A stretch of 64,000 nt of DNA from an uncultured Lachnospiraceae bacterium (lineage in GTDB: Bacteria; Bacillota; Clostridia; Lachnospirales; Lachnospiraceae): contig CAJUDE010000026.1 of NCBI GenBank assembly GCA_910585295.1, forward strand, positions 1-64,000, written 5' to 3'. Below the pieces are notes generated by a model. That model was not told the DNA's origin. It worked only from the letters and a program-made list of their open reading frames with translations, and ran no database searches. Position numbers and translations under genes: made by a program. Shown in pieces: positions 24,144 to 34,200 of the stretch; the first letter of the stretch is position 1; the number at the start of each line of letters is the position of its first letter.

Positions 24144-24833
24144 ATGTTTTTATTTTTATCACACCCATTGGACCCAGAAGGATATGCATGGCCAGGAGAG
24201 CCTGTTGTCCAGGTAAAGCAATGCACAGACGTATCAGAAGACTGCCCATTCTGCAGCTTTACGTCAGAGCTTCCCAACCACTGCGGCACCCATATGGACG
24301 CACCCCGCCACTTTGTAAAAGATGGGCTAAACATTAACGAGCTGCCAATTGAGTATTTCTGCCACACAGAGGTAGCCCTGTTAGAAATCCCCAAAGGTCC
24401 CGCGGAAGGCATCCACAAAGCAGACTTAGAGCCTTTTGCCGACACATTGTCTAAAGTCTCCTTTGCGCTGATACGTACTGGAATGGAGCAATACCGCGAC
24501 ACCAACCAGAACCTTTATCAGAATGAAGGCGCTTACATCGCGCCAGATGCAGGGGATTACCTGACAGAGGAGTTCCCCAACTTAAAGGGCGTTGGCATGG
24601 ACTTCCTGGCAATTGGCTCTGCTTCCTCCAAATGCCCAGAAGGCGAGCTTCCGCCAGACTGCCACAGGCATATGCTTGGGTATTATACAGGAAAATTTGT
24701 TACTGGCGTAGAAGACATGCATTTATCCGAACTTCCAAAAGGCGCAAAGATCACAAGATTCTTTAACGCGCCGCTTCGGATCAAAGGGCTGGACTCCAGC
24801 CAGGTCGTATGCATCGCAGAAATTGAAGATTAA
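24144..24833 (+). CDS. Cyclase-family metal hydrolase (kynurenine formamidase fold)
   Basis: 229 residues, with AAGGAGG before ATG. The defining metal motif H-C-G-T-H-M-D-A-P-R-H-F lies near residues 46-57, matching H-x-G-T-H-x-D-x-P-x-H of the family. A second acidic/His cluster (C-H-R-H and E-D near 173-195) may complete the site. Characterised relatives include kynurenine formamidase, isatin hydrolase and polyketide cyclases; all act on amide, lactam or ester-like bonds. As third gene of this operon it could open a lactone or amide so that the product enters the dehydrogenase/kinase steps (inference). No known sugar-acid pathway that I can name includes it. Confidence 0.83.
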   Translation: MFLFLSHPLDPEGYAWPGEPVVQVKQCTDVSEDCPFCSFTSELPNHCGTHMDAPRHFVKDGLNINELPIEYFCHTEVALLEIPKGPAEGIHKADLEPFADTLSKVSFALIRTGMEQYRDTNQNLYQNEGAYIAPDAGDYLTEEFPNLKGVGMDFLAIGSASSKCPEGELPPDCHRHMLGYYTGKFVTGVEDMHLSELPKGAKITRFFNAPLRIKGLDSSQVVCIAEIED

Positions 24834-24893
24834 GCCTTAGGAAGGGCGCGGCATATCAACTGTAACCGTACATACGCCCCTTCCTATCGCACA

Positions 24894-24938
24894 AAAGGGC
24901 TGCTGCAAATCCATCCCCCTCAATTGCAGCAGCCCTTT
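24894..24938. terminator. Bidirectional terminator between convergent operons
   Basis: Perfect 15-bp stem (24894-24908 with 24924-24938) with A/T-rich ends, between the cyclase-family gene and the convergent GntR gene. Confidence 0.8.
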
Positions 24939-24948
24939 GGCATTGGGG

Positions 24949-25632
24949 TCACACCATCGGCAAGCGCTCTCCCCGCTGCTCCAAAAGCTTTAGGTTGATG
25001 TCCTGGGCAATCAGCAAATGGCGTTCCAGCAGCCGTTCTAGCTTGCCCAAATCCTGTTCCCGAATGGTTTCTAACATCTCGTCATGTTCTGTAATCGTGT
25101 CCTCCATCCTCCCTTCCTTTGAGAAAGAAGTGACATTCAGCCAGAACATCCGGTACATAAAGCTTCTGTATATTTCAAGCATAGATTCATTTCCCAAATA
25201 CTGCACAAGGCTCCGGTGGAATTCATAGTCCTTCCTGCCAAATTCTTCGCTGGATCCAGTAGAGCCAAAAATTTCTTTCTGCATCGCTACTTTCTTGGAC
25301 ATTTTTAGAAAGTATTCCTGCCCCCGCGGCGTGTCAAGATGCAGGGATAGCTGCTTAAAGCAATAGGATTCAATTGCATTTCTTATCTGATACGTTTCAT
25401 GGATATCCTCCTTCGTCATACTGTGCAGCGTGAACCCTTTGCTGGGCAGTATATCTAAGTAACGTTCTTGTTCTAACCGCAGCACTGCATCACGGAAAGG
25501 GGTTCTAGAAACCCCCGCCTTTTTCGCCATTTGGTTCAAAGAATATATTTTTCCGGCTTCTAACCCCCCATCCTTTATCATTTCAATCAAATAATCATAC
25601 GCCTGCCCCTGAAGTGACTGTATTTCCTTCAT
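24949..25632 (-). CDS. GntR-family (FCD) transcriptional regulator
   Basis: 227 residues. The N-terminal winged helix includes S-L-N-Q-M-A-K-K-A-G-V-S-R-T-P-F-R-D-A, typical of the FadR/VanR group. The FCD ligand domain spans about 75-220 and has R-N-A-I-E-S-Y and D-Y-E-F-H-R-S-L. It is convergent with the DUF1537 operon and 30 bases downstream of the aldo/keto reductase gene, with which it is likely co-transcribed. It most likely binds the GATATACCGGTATATC palindrome inside the DUF1537 operon promoter, with a pathway acid as inducer (inference). Confidence 0.88.
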   Translation of the reverse strand: MKEIQSLQGQAYDYLIEMIKDGGLEAGKIYSLNQMAKKAGVSRTPFRDAVLRLEQERYLDILPSKGFTLHSMTKEDIHETYQIRNAIESYCFKQLSLHLDTPRGQEYFLKMSKKVAMQKEIFGSTGSSEEFGRKDYEFHRSLVQYLGNESMLEIYRSFMYRMFWLNVTSFSKEGRMEDTITEHDEMLETIREQDLGKLERLLERHLLIAQDINLKLLEQRGERLPMV

Positions 25633-25662
25633 AACAACGCTCCCCTGCTGATAGTATTGGCA

Positions 25663-26790
25663 TTACTTTAATTTTTCCGCAAAGTCTGCCATCGCCTCTG
25701 ATATCTTAATCTGCTGCGGGCAGACTGCCTCGCAGCTTTTACAGCCCACGCATGCATTGGGATGCTTGTCCTCGGGCATTGCCCTTAACGCCATGGGCGC
25801 GATAAATCCCCCTCCAGTAAACCTATGCTCATTGTATAGTTCCAATAAAGACGGGATATTTAACCCCTGTGGGCAATGGCTTACGCAATAACGGCAGGAG
25901 GTGCAGGGAAGCGTTTTTTTCAGCATCCCCTCCGCTATGGAAAGCAATTCGCCCATTTCTTCCCGGCTTAAAGGAAGGTCCTGCTCAAAGGTCTTTATAT
26001 TCTCCTCTAACTGCTGTTTGTCAGACATGCCGGACAGCACCATTGCCACCCCAGGGACTGCCTGCAGGAACCGGAACGCCCATGCAGGCGTACCTTCCTC
26101 TGGGCGCAGTTTGCGCAAAATCTTTGTCTCTTCGCTTGGAAGCTTGGCAAGCTTCCCCCCACGCAGCGGCTCCATGACCCACACTGGAATTTGGCAGTCC
26201 TGCAGCAGCCCCACTTTACTTTTTGCATCCTGGAACGACCAGTCCAGATAATTAAGCTGAATCTGGCCAAACTCCATATCCTTGCCATAAGCTTTTAGAA
26301 AACGCTCCATCACCTCATAGCTTCCATGGGCGGAGAACCCGAGGTGGCGTATCCTCCCATTTGCTTTCTGCTCCATAAGGTATTTATAAATCCCATAATT
26401 ACCGTCCAGGTAAGCGTCAATATTCATCTCGCAAACATTATGGAACAGATAAAAATCAAAATAGGAGACTTGGCATTTCTCAAGCTGCTTTTCAAAAATC
26501 TCTTCTACTTTATCCATATTGGAAAGGTCATACCCAGGAAACTTCGTAGCTAGGTAAAATTTTTCCCGTGGGTATTTACGGAGAGCCTTCCCCATGGCAA
26601 GCTCCGAATTCCCGCCGTGGTAGCCCCATGCAGTATCATAGTAATTGATCCCTTTCTCCATGGCATAAGCCACCATCTCCTCTGTAGCAGCCTCATCAAT
26701 CCTGCTGTCGTCCCCATCAAGGACTGGAAGGCGCATCGCACCAAGCCCAAGCGCTGATAATTTCAAATCTTGGAAATCCTTGTAAACCAT
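25663..26790 (-). CDS. Aldo/keto reductase with C-terminal 2x[4Fe-4S] ferredoxin domain
   Basis: 375 residues from ATG 26790, seven bases after AAAGGAG. The AKR barrel (about 1-265) holds the catalytic Tyr in Y-D-T-A-W-G-Y, the Lys in L-A-T-K-F-P and the His in Y-L-F-H-N-V. The C-terminal part (about 285-375) has cluster motifs C-T-S-C-R-Y-C-V-S-H-C-P and C-V-G-C-K-S-C-E-A-V-C-P. Proteins of this layout are common in strict anaerobes and annotated as ferredoxin-type AKRs; their substrates are unknown. Its own promoter lies at 26831-26859. Linkage with the GntR gene may tie it to the sugar-acid-like operon. Confidence 0.88.
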   Translation of the reverse strand: MVYKDFQDLKLSALGLGAMRLPVLDGDDSRIDEAATEEMVAYAMEKGINYYDTAWGYHGGNSELAMGKALRKYPREKFYLATKFPGYDLSNMDKVEEIFEKQLEKCQVSYFDFYLFHNVCEMNIDAYLDGNYGIYKYLMEQKANGRIRHLGFSAHGSYEVMERFLKAYGKDMEFGQIQLNYLDWSFQDAKSKVGLLQDCQIPVWVMEPLRGGKLAKLPSEETKILRKLRPEEGTPAWAFRFLQAVPGVAMVLSGMSDKQQLEENIKTFEQDLPLSREEMGELLSIAEGMLKKTLPCTSCRYCVSHCPQGLNIPSLLELYNEHRFTGGGFIAPMALRAMPEDKHPNACVGCKSCEAVCPQQIKISEAMADFAEKLK

Positions 26791-26830
26791 AATCCTGCTC
26801 CTTTCTATAAGTACCATCCAGATATCCTCT

Positions 26831-26859
26831 ATTCTACCATTATCTTTTAAGAAATACAA
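26831..26859 (-). promoter_or_regulatory. Promoter of the AKR-GntR operon
   Basis: Minus strand TTGTAT (26859-26854), 17 bases, TAGAAT (26836-26831), about 40 bases upstream of the AKR start. Confidence 0.65.
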
Positions 26860-26941
26860 ATACAGGCGCAAAGAAATTTCCAAATTTACCCAGTTATAAG
26901 GGCGTCTTATTTGCGTATACTGTTCCTGAGGTGAATTTTAA

Positions 26942-27448
26942 ATGAAACAGTTAAAGCTCTGGTGCATCGCCGGCATAATTTTTGTCCTGACAACCGGGAC
27001 GGCCGCCCATTTCCTATATGGATGGACAAATGGAAACTTTTTTATCGGTTTATTTACCCCAGTAAATGAATCCGTTTGGGAACATATGAAATTATTATTT
27101 TTCCCAATGCTCTTATTCTCATCTGTAATGGCAGCGCAATTAAAAGGGGCATACCCATGCATTGCTTCTTCTTTGTGTTTTGGGATTTTGGCAGGGACGC
27201 TTGTTATCCCGGCATTTTTCTACGGGTATACCTTCTTGTTAGGCAGGGATGTGTTTGTGTTAGACCTCCTAACGTTTTTTTTCAGTGTACTGACAGCCTT
27301 TTTCAGCGCTTACAAACTCACGCTGTCCTGCCAGCTCAAAGCCTGCCGGCTTCTATCATTCTGTCTTATATGGGCATTTTTCCTATGTTTTATGCTGTTT
27401 ACCTATCACCCGCCAAAGCTAGGGCTGTTTTCAGAAAACGGCCTATAG
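26942..27448 (+). CDS. DUF6512-like small membrane protein
   Basis: 168 residues with about five predicted membrane segments. Between the first and second lies N-E-S-V-W-E-H-M-K-L-L-F-F-P, a stretch I associate with the DUF6512 family of uncharacterised Firmicute membrane proteins. It starts after GAGGTG with a 7-base spacing, and a TATACT -10-like box lies at about 26917. It is divergent from the AKR gene. No function is known; the conserved Glu-His pair in the loop could bind metal or a polar ligand. Confidence 0.7.
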   Translation: MKQLKLWCIAGIIFVLTTGTAAHFLYGWTNGNFFIGLFTPVNESVWEHMKLLFFPMLLFSSVMAAQLKGAYPCIASSLCFGILAGTLVIPAFFYGYTFLLGRDVFVLDLLTFFFSVLTAFFSAYKLTLSCQLKACRLLSFCLIWAFFLCFMLFTYHPPKLGLFSENGL

Positions 27449-27535
27449 ACCGCCCTTGCGGCGACAGCCCCACCCCTCCTTGCGCCAAACCTTCCCAAAA
27501 AGCACAGGCAACCGATAGGAAGCACTTTTTTACTA

Positions 27536-27563
27536 TTGACAAATGTTGGGAAAGGTCTAAAAT
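27536..27563 (+). promoter_or_regulatory. Promoter of the Fur/PerR-type gene
   Basis: TTGACA (27536-27541), 16 bases, TAAAAT (27558-27563), followed by the Per-box-like operator. The leader to the ATG is about 150 bases and contains a perfect hairpin GGGATGG-CAG-CCATCCC (27649-27665). Confidence 0.75.
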
Positions 27564-27569
27564 AAAGAA

Positions 27570-27584
27570 TTAGAATTATTCTAA
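27570..27584 (+). promoter_or_regulatory. Per/Fur-box operator
   Basis: TTAGAAT-T-ATTCTAA is a perfect 7-1-7 inverted repeat, the geometry of Fur-family boxes (PerR consensus TTATAAT-N-ATTATAA). It spans the expected transcription start and points to autoregulation of the gene at 27725. Confidence 0.85.
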
Positions 27585-27724
27585 TTTTATGTGCCTGGAA
27601 AAGCAAATAACTTTCCTGCCGCATAAAATTATGAGATTCTCAGGCCGCGGGATGGCAGCCATCCCTAATGCATGCATATATATGCCGGCTACATAAACGG
27701 GACTCTATTTCAGGGAGGATGCCT

Positions 27725-28123
27725 ATGACCAAAAACGCCAAATATATTTTGGAGATTATCAACAATTCCAATTGCCATTTGACCGCAGAACAAATTTTTT
27801 TGCGTTTCAAACAAGAGAAAAAGTCGGCAGCTCAGGCTACTATCTATAATAATTTATCTTACTTATGCAAACAGGGGCTGATTCGGAAAATTTCAGTGGA
27901 AGGATACCCAGACCGTTACGACAGGATTGACCAACACGACCACCTGGTTTGCAGAAGATGCGGCAAATTATCAGATATTAAACTAAACGACCTGACCGGG
28001 CAATTAGAACAGCAAGTGGATATCCCAATACTTTCCTATGACTTGAAAATAAACTACATATGTGACGAATGCTTAGAAAAAGAAATCAAAGGCAGGCCTT
28101 CTTTTGGCCACACCAAAACATAA
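27725..28123 (+). CDS. Fur-family (PerR-like) metal-dependent regulator
   Basis: 132 residues from ATG 27725, six bases after GGGAGG; longer starts overlap the site. The winged helix includes H-L-T-A-E-Q-I-F and A-T-I-Y-N-N-L-S-Y-L. The regulatory metal region has H-D-H-L-V-C-R-R-C-G, and the structural zinc site is completed by C-D-E-C near residue 120. Length and motif order are those of PerR/Fur. The Per-box-like site in its own promoter supports a peroxide- or metal-sensing role. The adjoining gene 84 bases on encodes a zinc-binding chemoreceptor, which suggests a redox/metal stress pair. PerR, Fur and Zur cannot be told apart with certainty. Confidence 0.87.
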   Translation: MTKNAKYILEIINNSNCHLTAEQIFLRFKQEKKSAAQATIYNNLSYLCKQGLIRKISVEGYPDRYDRIDQHDHLVCRRCGKLSDIKLNDLTGQLEQQVDIPILSYDLKINYICDECLEKEIKGRPSFGHTKT

Positions 28124-28207
28124 TAGATAGATACATCTGGCAGAAAGCGCCTTTCAACTTCTAGGGACACTTATCATTTCCATATAAAATAGAAAGGACC
28201 AACAATC

Positions 28208-29662
28208 ATGAAATTAAGGAAAAAAGCTTACCATACTGCCATATCAGCCATTTCCAGGCTGGTTGACATGCCATACGAACCAAGAAATGGGGAATTAAAC
28301 AACATCCACCAACGGCTGATGGGCGGGCGCAAAGAATTTGAGCAAGCCGTTACAAAATCCATGGATGCGGTGATACAAATGAGTTCCATGGATTTAGCAT
28401 TAGAGGAAAACGTTGCCTCCATAGACCAGATTAATACTTCCATCTCCGATGCGGTCAGCGCCATCAGCGAGTCGGTATCTTTATCAGCAGGAATTACCAC
28501 AGAGGTGTCAAAAGCCCATGACAACCTGACCTCCACAATAGTGGAAGTCTCCGATGAATCCAATAAGATTATGGAAGGGATACGAAATTGCGAAAATGAG
28601 CTTACATCCATTTCAGAATTATCCTCTTCCGCCATTTCCACAGCCGGGGAGATGAAAGCTGATATTTACGGGCTGCTTGAAATTATTCAACATATGAATG
28701 AAGCGATTGCCGCAATCAACTCCATTTCAGCCCAGACAAACCTCCTTGCCCTAAACGCTTCCATAGAAGCTGCCCGTGCCGGGGACGCTGGCCGGGGGTT
28801 CGCCGTTGTCGCAGAAGAAATACGGGAGCTTGCGGATGAGACAAAATCACTGACGGGACGCATGGGCACTTTCGTAGACAGCATCCAAAGCGCCTCACAA
28901 AAAAGTTCCATTAGCGTAGATACCACGGTAGCAGAACTGGAACATATCAATGAAAATATCCAGAATGTATGGAAAATCACCGGGACAAACCGGGTTGGGA
29001 TGGATAATATCACAGATTCTGTCTCTTCTTTGGCCGCTGTCAGTGAAGAAATCAGCAGCTCCATCAGCGAATTGGATAACCAAATGCAATCGGTCAATGA
29101 GGAATGCCAGAACTTAAAAGGCAATACCGAATCTTTAGCAGAATCCAGCCAATCTATTGCAGCGCTTGTGGAGCCTTCCAAAACAATTGAGCGTCACTTA
29201 AGTGAATCCACAAAAATTATGGGGAGCATGGCGCGGGACGCATTCTATATGCTGGATAACCAAATTATCCTCAACTGCCTGGACAATGCAATCCTTGCGC
29301 ATCAGGACTGGCTACGCACCTTAGAGGATATCGCCCAGACTGGAAAACGAAAGGTGCTTCAGACAGATTGCACCAAATGCGGCTTTGGGCATTTTTACTA
29401 TGCATTCAAGCCCATAAACCCAGCTATTACAGAACTCTGGAATGGGCTTGAATGCAAACATAAAGCATTCCATGCTTACGGGACGGAAATGGTCTCTGCA
29501 GTCCGCCAGGGACACACTGGGGAACTACAGCAGATTTATAGAAAAGCAAAAGAATGCTCCAAAGAGCTGACCTCAGATTTCAAAACACTTTCCCAAACCA
29601 TTAAAACATTATCTGAAAACCAGGTTCGGATTTTTGAATCCAATATGCCAGAGCAAAGCTAA
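28208..29662 (+). CDS. Cytosolic methyl-accepting chemotaxis protein with CZB zinc-binding domain
   Basis: 484 residues without membrane segments. The signalling hairpin has its tip in the conserved stretch from A-Q-T-N-L-L-A-L-N-A-S-I-E-A-A-R-A to G-R-G-F-A-V-V-A, near residues 175-205. The C-terminal 120 residues form a chemoreceptor zinc-binding (CZB) domain: H-Q-D-W-L near 363, C-G-F-G-H-F-Y-Y near 390-398 and H-K-A-F-H near 420, giving the three His and one Cys that bind zinc. CZB receptors such as TlpD sense oxidants or zinc through this cysteine. It lies directly after the PerR-like gene, which fits an oxidative or zinc signal feeding CheA. Confidence 0.9.
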   Translation: MKLRKKAYHTAISAISRLVDMPYEPRNGELNNIHQRLMGGRKEFEQAVTKSMDAVIQMSSMDLALEENVASIDQINTSISDAVSAISESVSLSAGITTEVSKAHDNLTSTIVEVSDESNKIMEGIRNCENELTSISELSSSAISTAGEMKADIYGLLEIIQHMNEAIAAINSISAQTNLLALNASIEAARAGDAGRGFAVVAEEIRELADETKSLTGRMGTFVDSIQSASQKSSISVDTTVAELEHINENIQNVWKITGTNRVGMDNITDSVSSLAAVSEEISSSISELDNQMQSVNEECQNLKGNTESLAESSQSIAALVEPSKTIERHLSESTKIMGSMARDAFYMLDNQIILNCLDNAILAHQDWLRTLEDIAQTGKRKVLQTDCTKCGFGHFYYAFKPINPAITELWNGLECKHKAFHAYGTEMVSAVRQGHTGELQQIYRKAKECSKELTSDFKTLSQTIKTLSENQVRIFESNMPEQS

Positions 29663-29686
29663 TGGCCATAACAGTTACATAATATT

Positions 29687-29728
29687 CCTTGAAACAGGGC
29701 TTTTCCCCTTCCAAGCCCTGTTTCAAGG
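29687..29728. terminator. Hairpin between convergent MCP and gltD
   Basis: Perfect 16-bp stem (29687-29702 with 29713-29728) and a 10-base loop, placed 24 bases past the chemoreceptor stop and 27 bases past the gltD stop. It probably serves both strands. Confidence 0.75.
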
Positions 29729-29755
29729 GTTCTGGCCGAAGCCTTCTGAAACCTT

Positions 29756-31246
29756 CTATGCCCCCAGGTTGGTATACCCCATCAGGCTTGCATCCACTTC
29801 CCTGGCAGCCTCGCGCCCTTCCCGGATCGCCCATACTACAAGGGACTGCCCTCTATGCATATCCCCGGCAGTGAACACATTTTTTACATCAGTCCCATAC
29901 TGCCCGTTCCAAGCCTTTACATTGGCACGCCCATCCAGCGTAACCCCAAACGCGTCCGCAACATATTTTTCTGCCCCTAAAAACCCTGCTGCAATCAATA
30001 CCATATCTGCATCCAGCTTGCCCTCAGAGCCTGGCACCTCTTCCAATACCATGCGCCCTGTTTTTTCATCCTTTTTGCTTTCTAATTTCACAGTAGTTAC
30101 GCCACAGAGCTTACCATTCTTATCCTTTCGGAATTCTTTTACCGTAGTCTGGTAAACCCTCGGGTCATGCCCAAACACGGCAATGGCTTCTTCCTGCCCA
30201 TAATCTGTTTTGCAGACCTTTGGCCATTGGGGCCAAGGGTTTTCTTCTGCCCGCTGGCTCGGAGCCTTTGGCATCATTTCAAGCTGGACCACGGAAGCCG
30301 CCCCATGGCGTATGGAAGTCCCCACACAGTCGTTCCCGGTATCGCCCCCGCCAATAATCACCACTTTTTTGCCTTTGGCAGAAATATATTTGTTATCCTT
30401 CAAATCTGAATCCAGAAGGCTTTTGGTGGTAGCGGCCAGGAAATCCACCGCAAAATATATCCCTTTGGCGTCTCTGCCAGGCGCTTTGATGTCCCGTGGG
30501 TTCTTGGCGCCGCAGGCAAGGACCACCCTGTCGTATTCTTTCAGCAGCTTTGCGGCCTTGATATCCTTGCCCACATTAACGCCAGTGACAAATACAACGC
30601 CCTCTTCCTCCATAATCTGGACTTTGCGGCCAATCACATGCTTTTCCAGCTTCATATTGGGGATGCCATACATCAGAAGCCCCCCTACACGGTCATCCCG
30701 TTCATAAACGGTAACCTGATGCCCCCGCTTATTGAGCTGGTCTGCCGCTGCAAGCCCCGCAGGCCCGGAACCCACCACAGCCACCTTTTTGCCTGTGCGG
30801 ACCTTCGGCGGCTTTGCTTTGGCAAACCCCTGCTGATAGGCATTTTCAATAATCCCATATTCATTTTCTTTGACTGTGACCGCATCCCCATAATGCCCGC
30901 AGGTGCATGCCGCTTCGCAAAGCGCCGGGCATACCCTGGCAGTGAATTCTGGGAAATTATTGGTTTTGGCCAAACGGTTATAGGCCTGCTCCCAATTGCC
31001 TGTATAGACCAAGTCATTCCACTCTGGCACTAGATTGTGCAGCGGGCAGCCAGACGCCATGCCCATTAGTTCCATGCCCGACTGGCAAAACGGCACGCCG
31101 CACGCCATACACCTGGCTCCCTGCACCTGCTGTTCTTCTTTGCTTAAGGGAGTGTGGAATTCCTGGAAATTCCCAATACGCTCTTTTGGCGAAGCCGCCA
31201 CTGCCGTCTGCCTGCTGTAATCCATAAACCCTGTTGGTTTTCCCAT
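29756..31246 (-). CDS. gltD: Glutamate synthase small subunit
   Basis: 496 residues. The N-terminal cysteine region (C-M-A-C-G-V-P-F-C and C-P-A-L-C-E-A-A-C) binds two 4Fe-4S clusters. The FAD motif is V-V-G-S-G-P-A-G-L-A-A-A near residue 150. The NADPH motif is I-I-G-G-G-D-T-G-N-D near residue 290, and the second FAD contact G-D-M-H-R-G-Q-S-L lies near the C-terminus. It passes electrons from NAD(P)H to GltB. The stop of gltB upstream is only 14 bases away, so the two are one operon. Confidence 0.95.
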   Translation of the reverse strand: MGKPTGFMDYSRQTAVAASPKERIGNFQEFHTPLSKEEQQVQGARCMACGVPFCQSGMELMGMASGCPLHNLVPEWNDLVYTGNWEQAYNRLAKTNNFPEFTARVCPALCEAACTCGHYGDAVTVKENEYGIIENAYQQGFAKAKPPKVRTGKKVAVVGSGPAGLAAADQLNKRGHQVTVYERDDRVGGLLMYGIPNMKLEKHVIGRKVQIMEEEGVVFVTGVNVGKDIKAAKLLKEYDRVVLACGAKNPRDIKAPGRDAKGIYFAVDFLAATTKSLLDSDLKDNKYISAKGKKVVIIGGGDTGNDCVGTSIRHGAASVVQLEMMPKAPSQRAEENPWPQWPKVCKTDYGQEEAIAVFGHDPRVYQTTVKEFRKDKNGKLCGVTTVKLESKKDEKTGRMVLEEVPGSEGKLDADMVLIAAGFLGAEKYVADAFGVTLDGRANVKAWNGQYGTDVKNVFTAGDMHRGQSLVVWAIREGREAAREVDASLMGYTNLGA

Positions 31247-31260
31247 TCTTACGTCCCTCC

Positions 31261-34200
31261 CTAATTCTTCATATTGGCATAGAATGCTTCAATCTGTGCC
31301 TGCTCTGAGCTTAAGCCTTTTTCTTCCATCTGCACAATTGCCATCATCATCCGGTTATAATCATAAGGGATGATTTTTTTGAACTTTGGCAGATATTCGC
31401 TGAAATTGTCAAGCACTTCCTTCCCTTTTTGGGAATTGGTCAATGCCACATGTTCTTTTATCATATCCTTCAATTCCATCACATCATATTTGGACGTGAT
31501 TTCCTCAGAAAACACCATCTCTTTGTTGATTTTGGTATACAAATCATTTTCCTCATCCAGCACATAAGCGATGCCGCCGCTCATGCCTGCCGCAAAGTTT
31601 TTCCCAGTTTTCCCAAGGACAACTACCCTGCCGCCAGTCATATATTCACAGCCATGGTCCCCTACGCCTTCTACCACTGCGACTGCGCCGGAATTGCGGA
31701 CACAGAACCGTTCCCCGGCAACCCCATTGATAAAAGCTTTCCCGCTGGTAGCGCCATACAGAGCCACATTCCCAATAATAATATTTTCATCCTGTTTGAA
31801 TTTCACCCCGGTAGGAGGGTACACAATAAGCTTGCCGCCAGACAGACCCTTCCCAAAATAGTCGTTGCTGTCGCCCACCAGTTCCAAGGTCAGCCCTTTG
31901 GGGATAAACGCCCCAAAACTCTGCCCGCCTGCCCCGGAGCATTTTACGAGAAATGTATCTTCCCCCAGGCTGTCGTCAAACCGTTTAGTAATCTCCGAGC
32001 CAAAAATCGTGCCAAAGGAACGGTCCGTATTGCTTACTTCCAGGTCAATGCTACGATTCTGCCCGCCTTCCAGCGCATATTTTAACTGCTTTAACAGCAC
32101 TTTTTCATCTTTTGTCTTTTCCAATTCAAAGTCATACACCTGCTTGGGGTCGAAGATAACTTTGGATTTGGGGCCTGCAAAAGGGTTATTCAGGATGCGG
32201 GATAAATCCAGCTCTTTTTCCCGTTCCGTTAAATCCTCCCGCATTTTTAGCAAATCGCTCCGCCCCACTAGTTCATCCACAGTGCGTATTCCTAGCTTTG
32301 CCATATACTCCCGCAGCTCCTGTGCGATAAACCGCATAAAATTCATGACATATTCCGGCTTTCCTGCAAAACGTTTCCGCAGTTCGGGATTTTGGGTGGC
32401 AATGCCAGCCGGGCAAGTGTCCAAATTGCAGACACGCATCATCACACATCCCAATGTCACTAACGGCGCTGTGGCAAAGCCAAACTCCTCCGCCCCAAGC
32501 ATCGCCGCAATCGCCACATCACGCCCAGTCATCAGCTTCCCATCTGTCTCAATCCGTACCTTGTTGCGCAGCCCGTTTAATATCAAGGTCTGATGGGTTT
32601 CCGAAAGCCCAAGCTCCCAGGGAAGCCCTGCATTATGGATGGAACTGCTGGGCGCCGCCCCTGTGCCGCCGTCATATCCAGAAACCAGCACCACCTGGGC
32701 GCCTGCCTTCGCCACGCCTGCCGCCACAGTCCCAACGCCTGCTTCGGACACTAATTTCACCGTAATCCTTGCATCCTTATTGGAATTTTTCAAATCATAA
32801 ATCAACTGTTCCAAATCCTCAATGGAATAGATATCGTGATGGGGCGGCGGGGAAATCAAAGATACCCCCGGCGTGGAAAGCCTGGTGCGCGCAATCCAGG
32901 GATAGACTTTCTGCCCCGGCAGATGCCCCCCTTCGCCTGGCTTCGCCCCCTGCGCCATTTTAATCTGTATTTCCTTCGCGCTGACAAGATAACGGCTGGT
33001 TACGCCAAACCGTCCGGAAGCCACCTGCTTAATTGCAGAACAGCGGTTTTTCCCGTCAGCCCCTGCCACTAGGCGGTCTGGGCTTTCCCCACCCTCGCCG
33101 CTATTGGATTTCCCATGGAGGCGGTTCATGGCGATTGCCAGGGCCTCATGGGCTTCCTGGGAAATAGAGCCATAAGACATTGCGCCTGTCTTAAACCGCG
33201 TCACAATGGAATCCACGCTTTCCACTTCTTCCAATGGAATTTCCTTTTTGGGGTAGTTGAAATCCATCATGCCCCGCAGGTTCGCTTTCTTCTCCTCTGC
33301 ATTCGCCGCTTCCGAATACTGCTTAAAGAGCTGGTAATCGCCGCGCTTTGTGGACTCCTGCAGCAAATGGATGGTCAATGGGTTATACAAATGGCTGTCC
33401 GCGCCGCTCCTCATTTTATGGCGCCCCCGGCTCTCTAATGTCAGGTCGGTCTCTAACCCAAGCGGGTCATAGGCGCTGGAATGGAGGGCGTCCACGTCTT
33501 TTTCAATATCCTTTAAGGTAATGCCGCCGATACGGCTTACCGTGTTGGTGAAATATTTCTCAATCACATCGGAACTGATGCCGATTGCCTCAAAAATCTT
33601 GGCCCCTTGGTAAGACTGGATCGTGGAAATGCCCATTTTTGCCGCAATCTTTACAATTCCATGGATAATTGCATGGTTATAATCTGAAACCGCCGCATAA
33701 TAATCTTTGTCTAACATATGGTCGTCGATTAACTGCTTTACTGTATCCTGGGCCAGGTATGGGTTAATCGCGCAGGCGCCATAACCCAAAAGCGTTGCAA
33801 AGTGATGCACCTCCCTCGGCTCCCCAGACTCCAGAATCACCGCCAATGCCGTGCGTTTCTTGGTCTTAATCAAATGCTGCTGCAGCGCGGACACTGCCAA
33901 AAGGGATGGGATTGGCACATGGTTTTCATCCACGCCCCTGTCTGATAAAATTAAAATATTCGCCCCGTCCCGGTAAGCCCGGTCCGCTTCCACAAACAAT
34001 CGGTCAATAGCCTTTTCCAGGCTGGTGTTTTTGTAATAAATAATCGGGATTTCCACCACTTTAAACCCTTCCACTTTCATGGCCTTAATTTTCATCAGGT
34101 CTGTATTAGTCAGGATTGGGTTATCTACTTTTAACACCTGGCAGTTGATAGGCTTTTCCTCCAATAAGTTCCCGTCTTCCCCAATATATACGGTAGTGCT

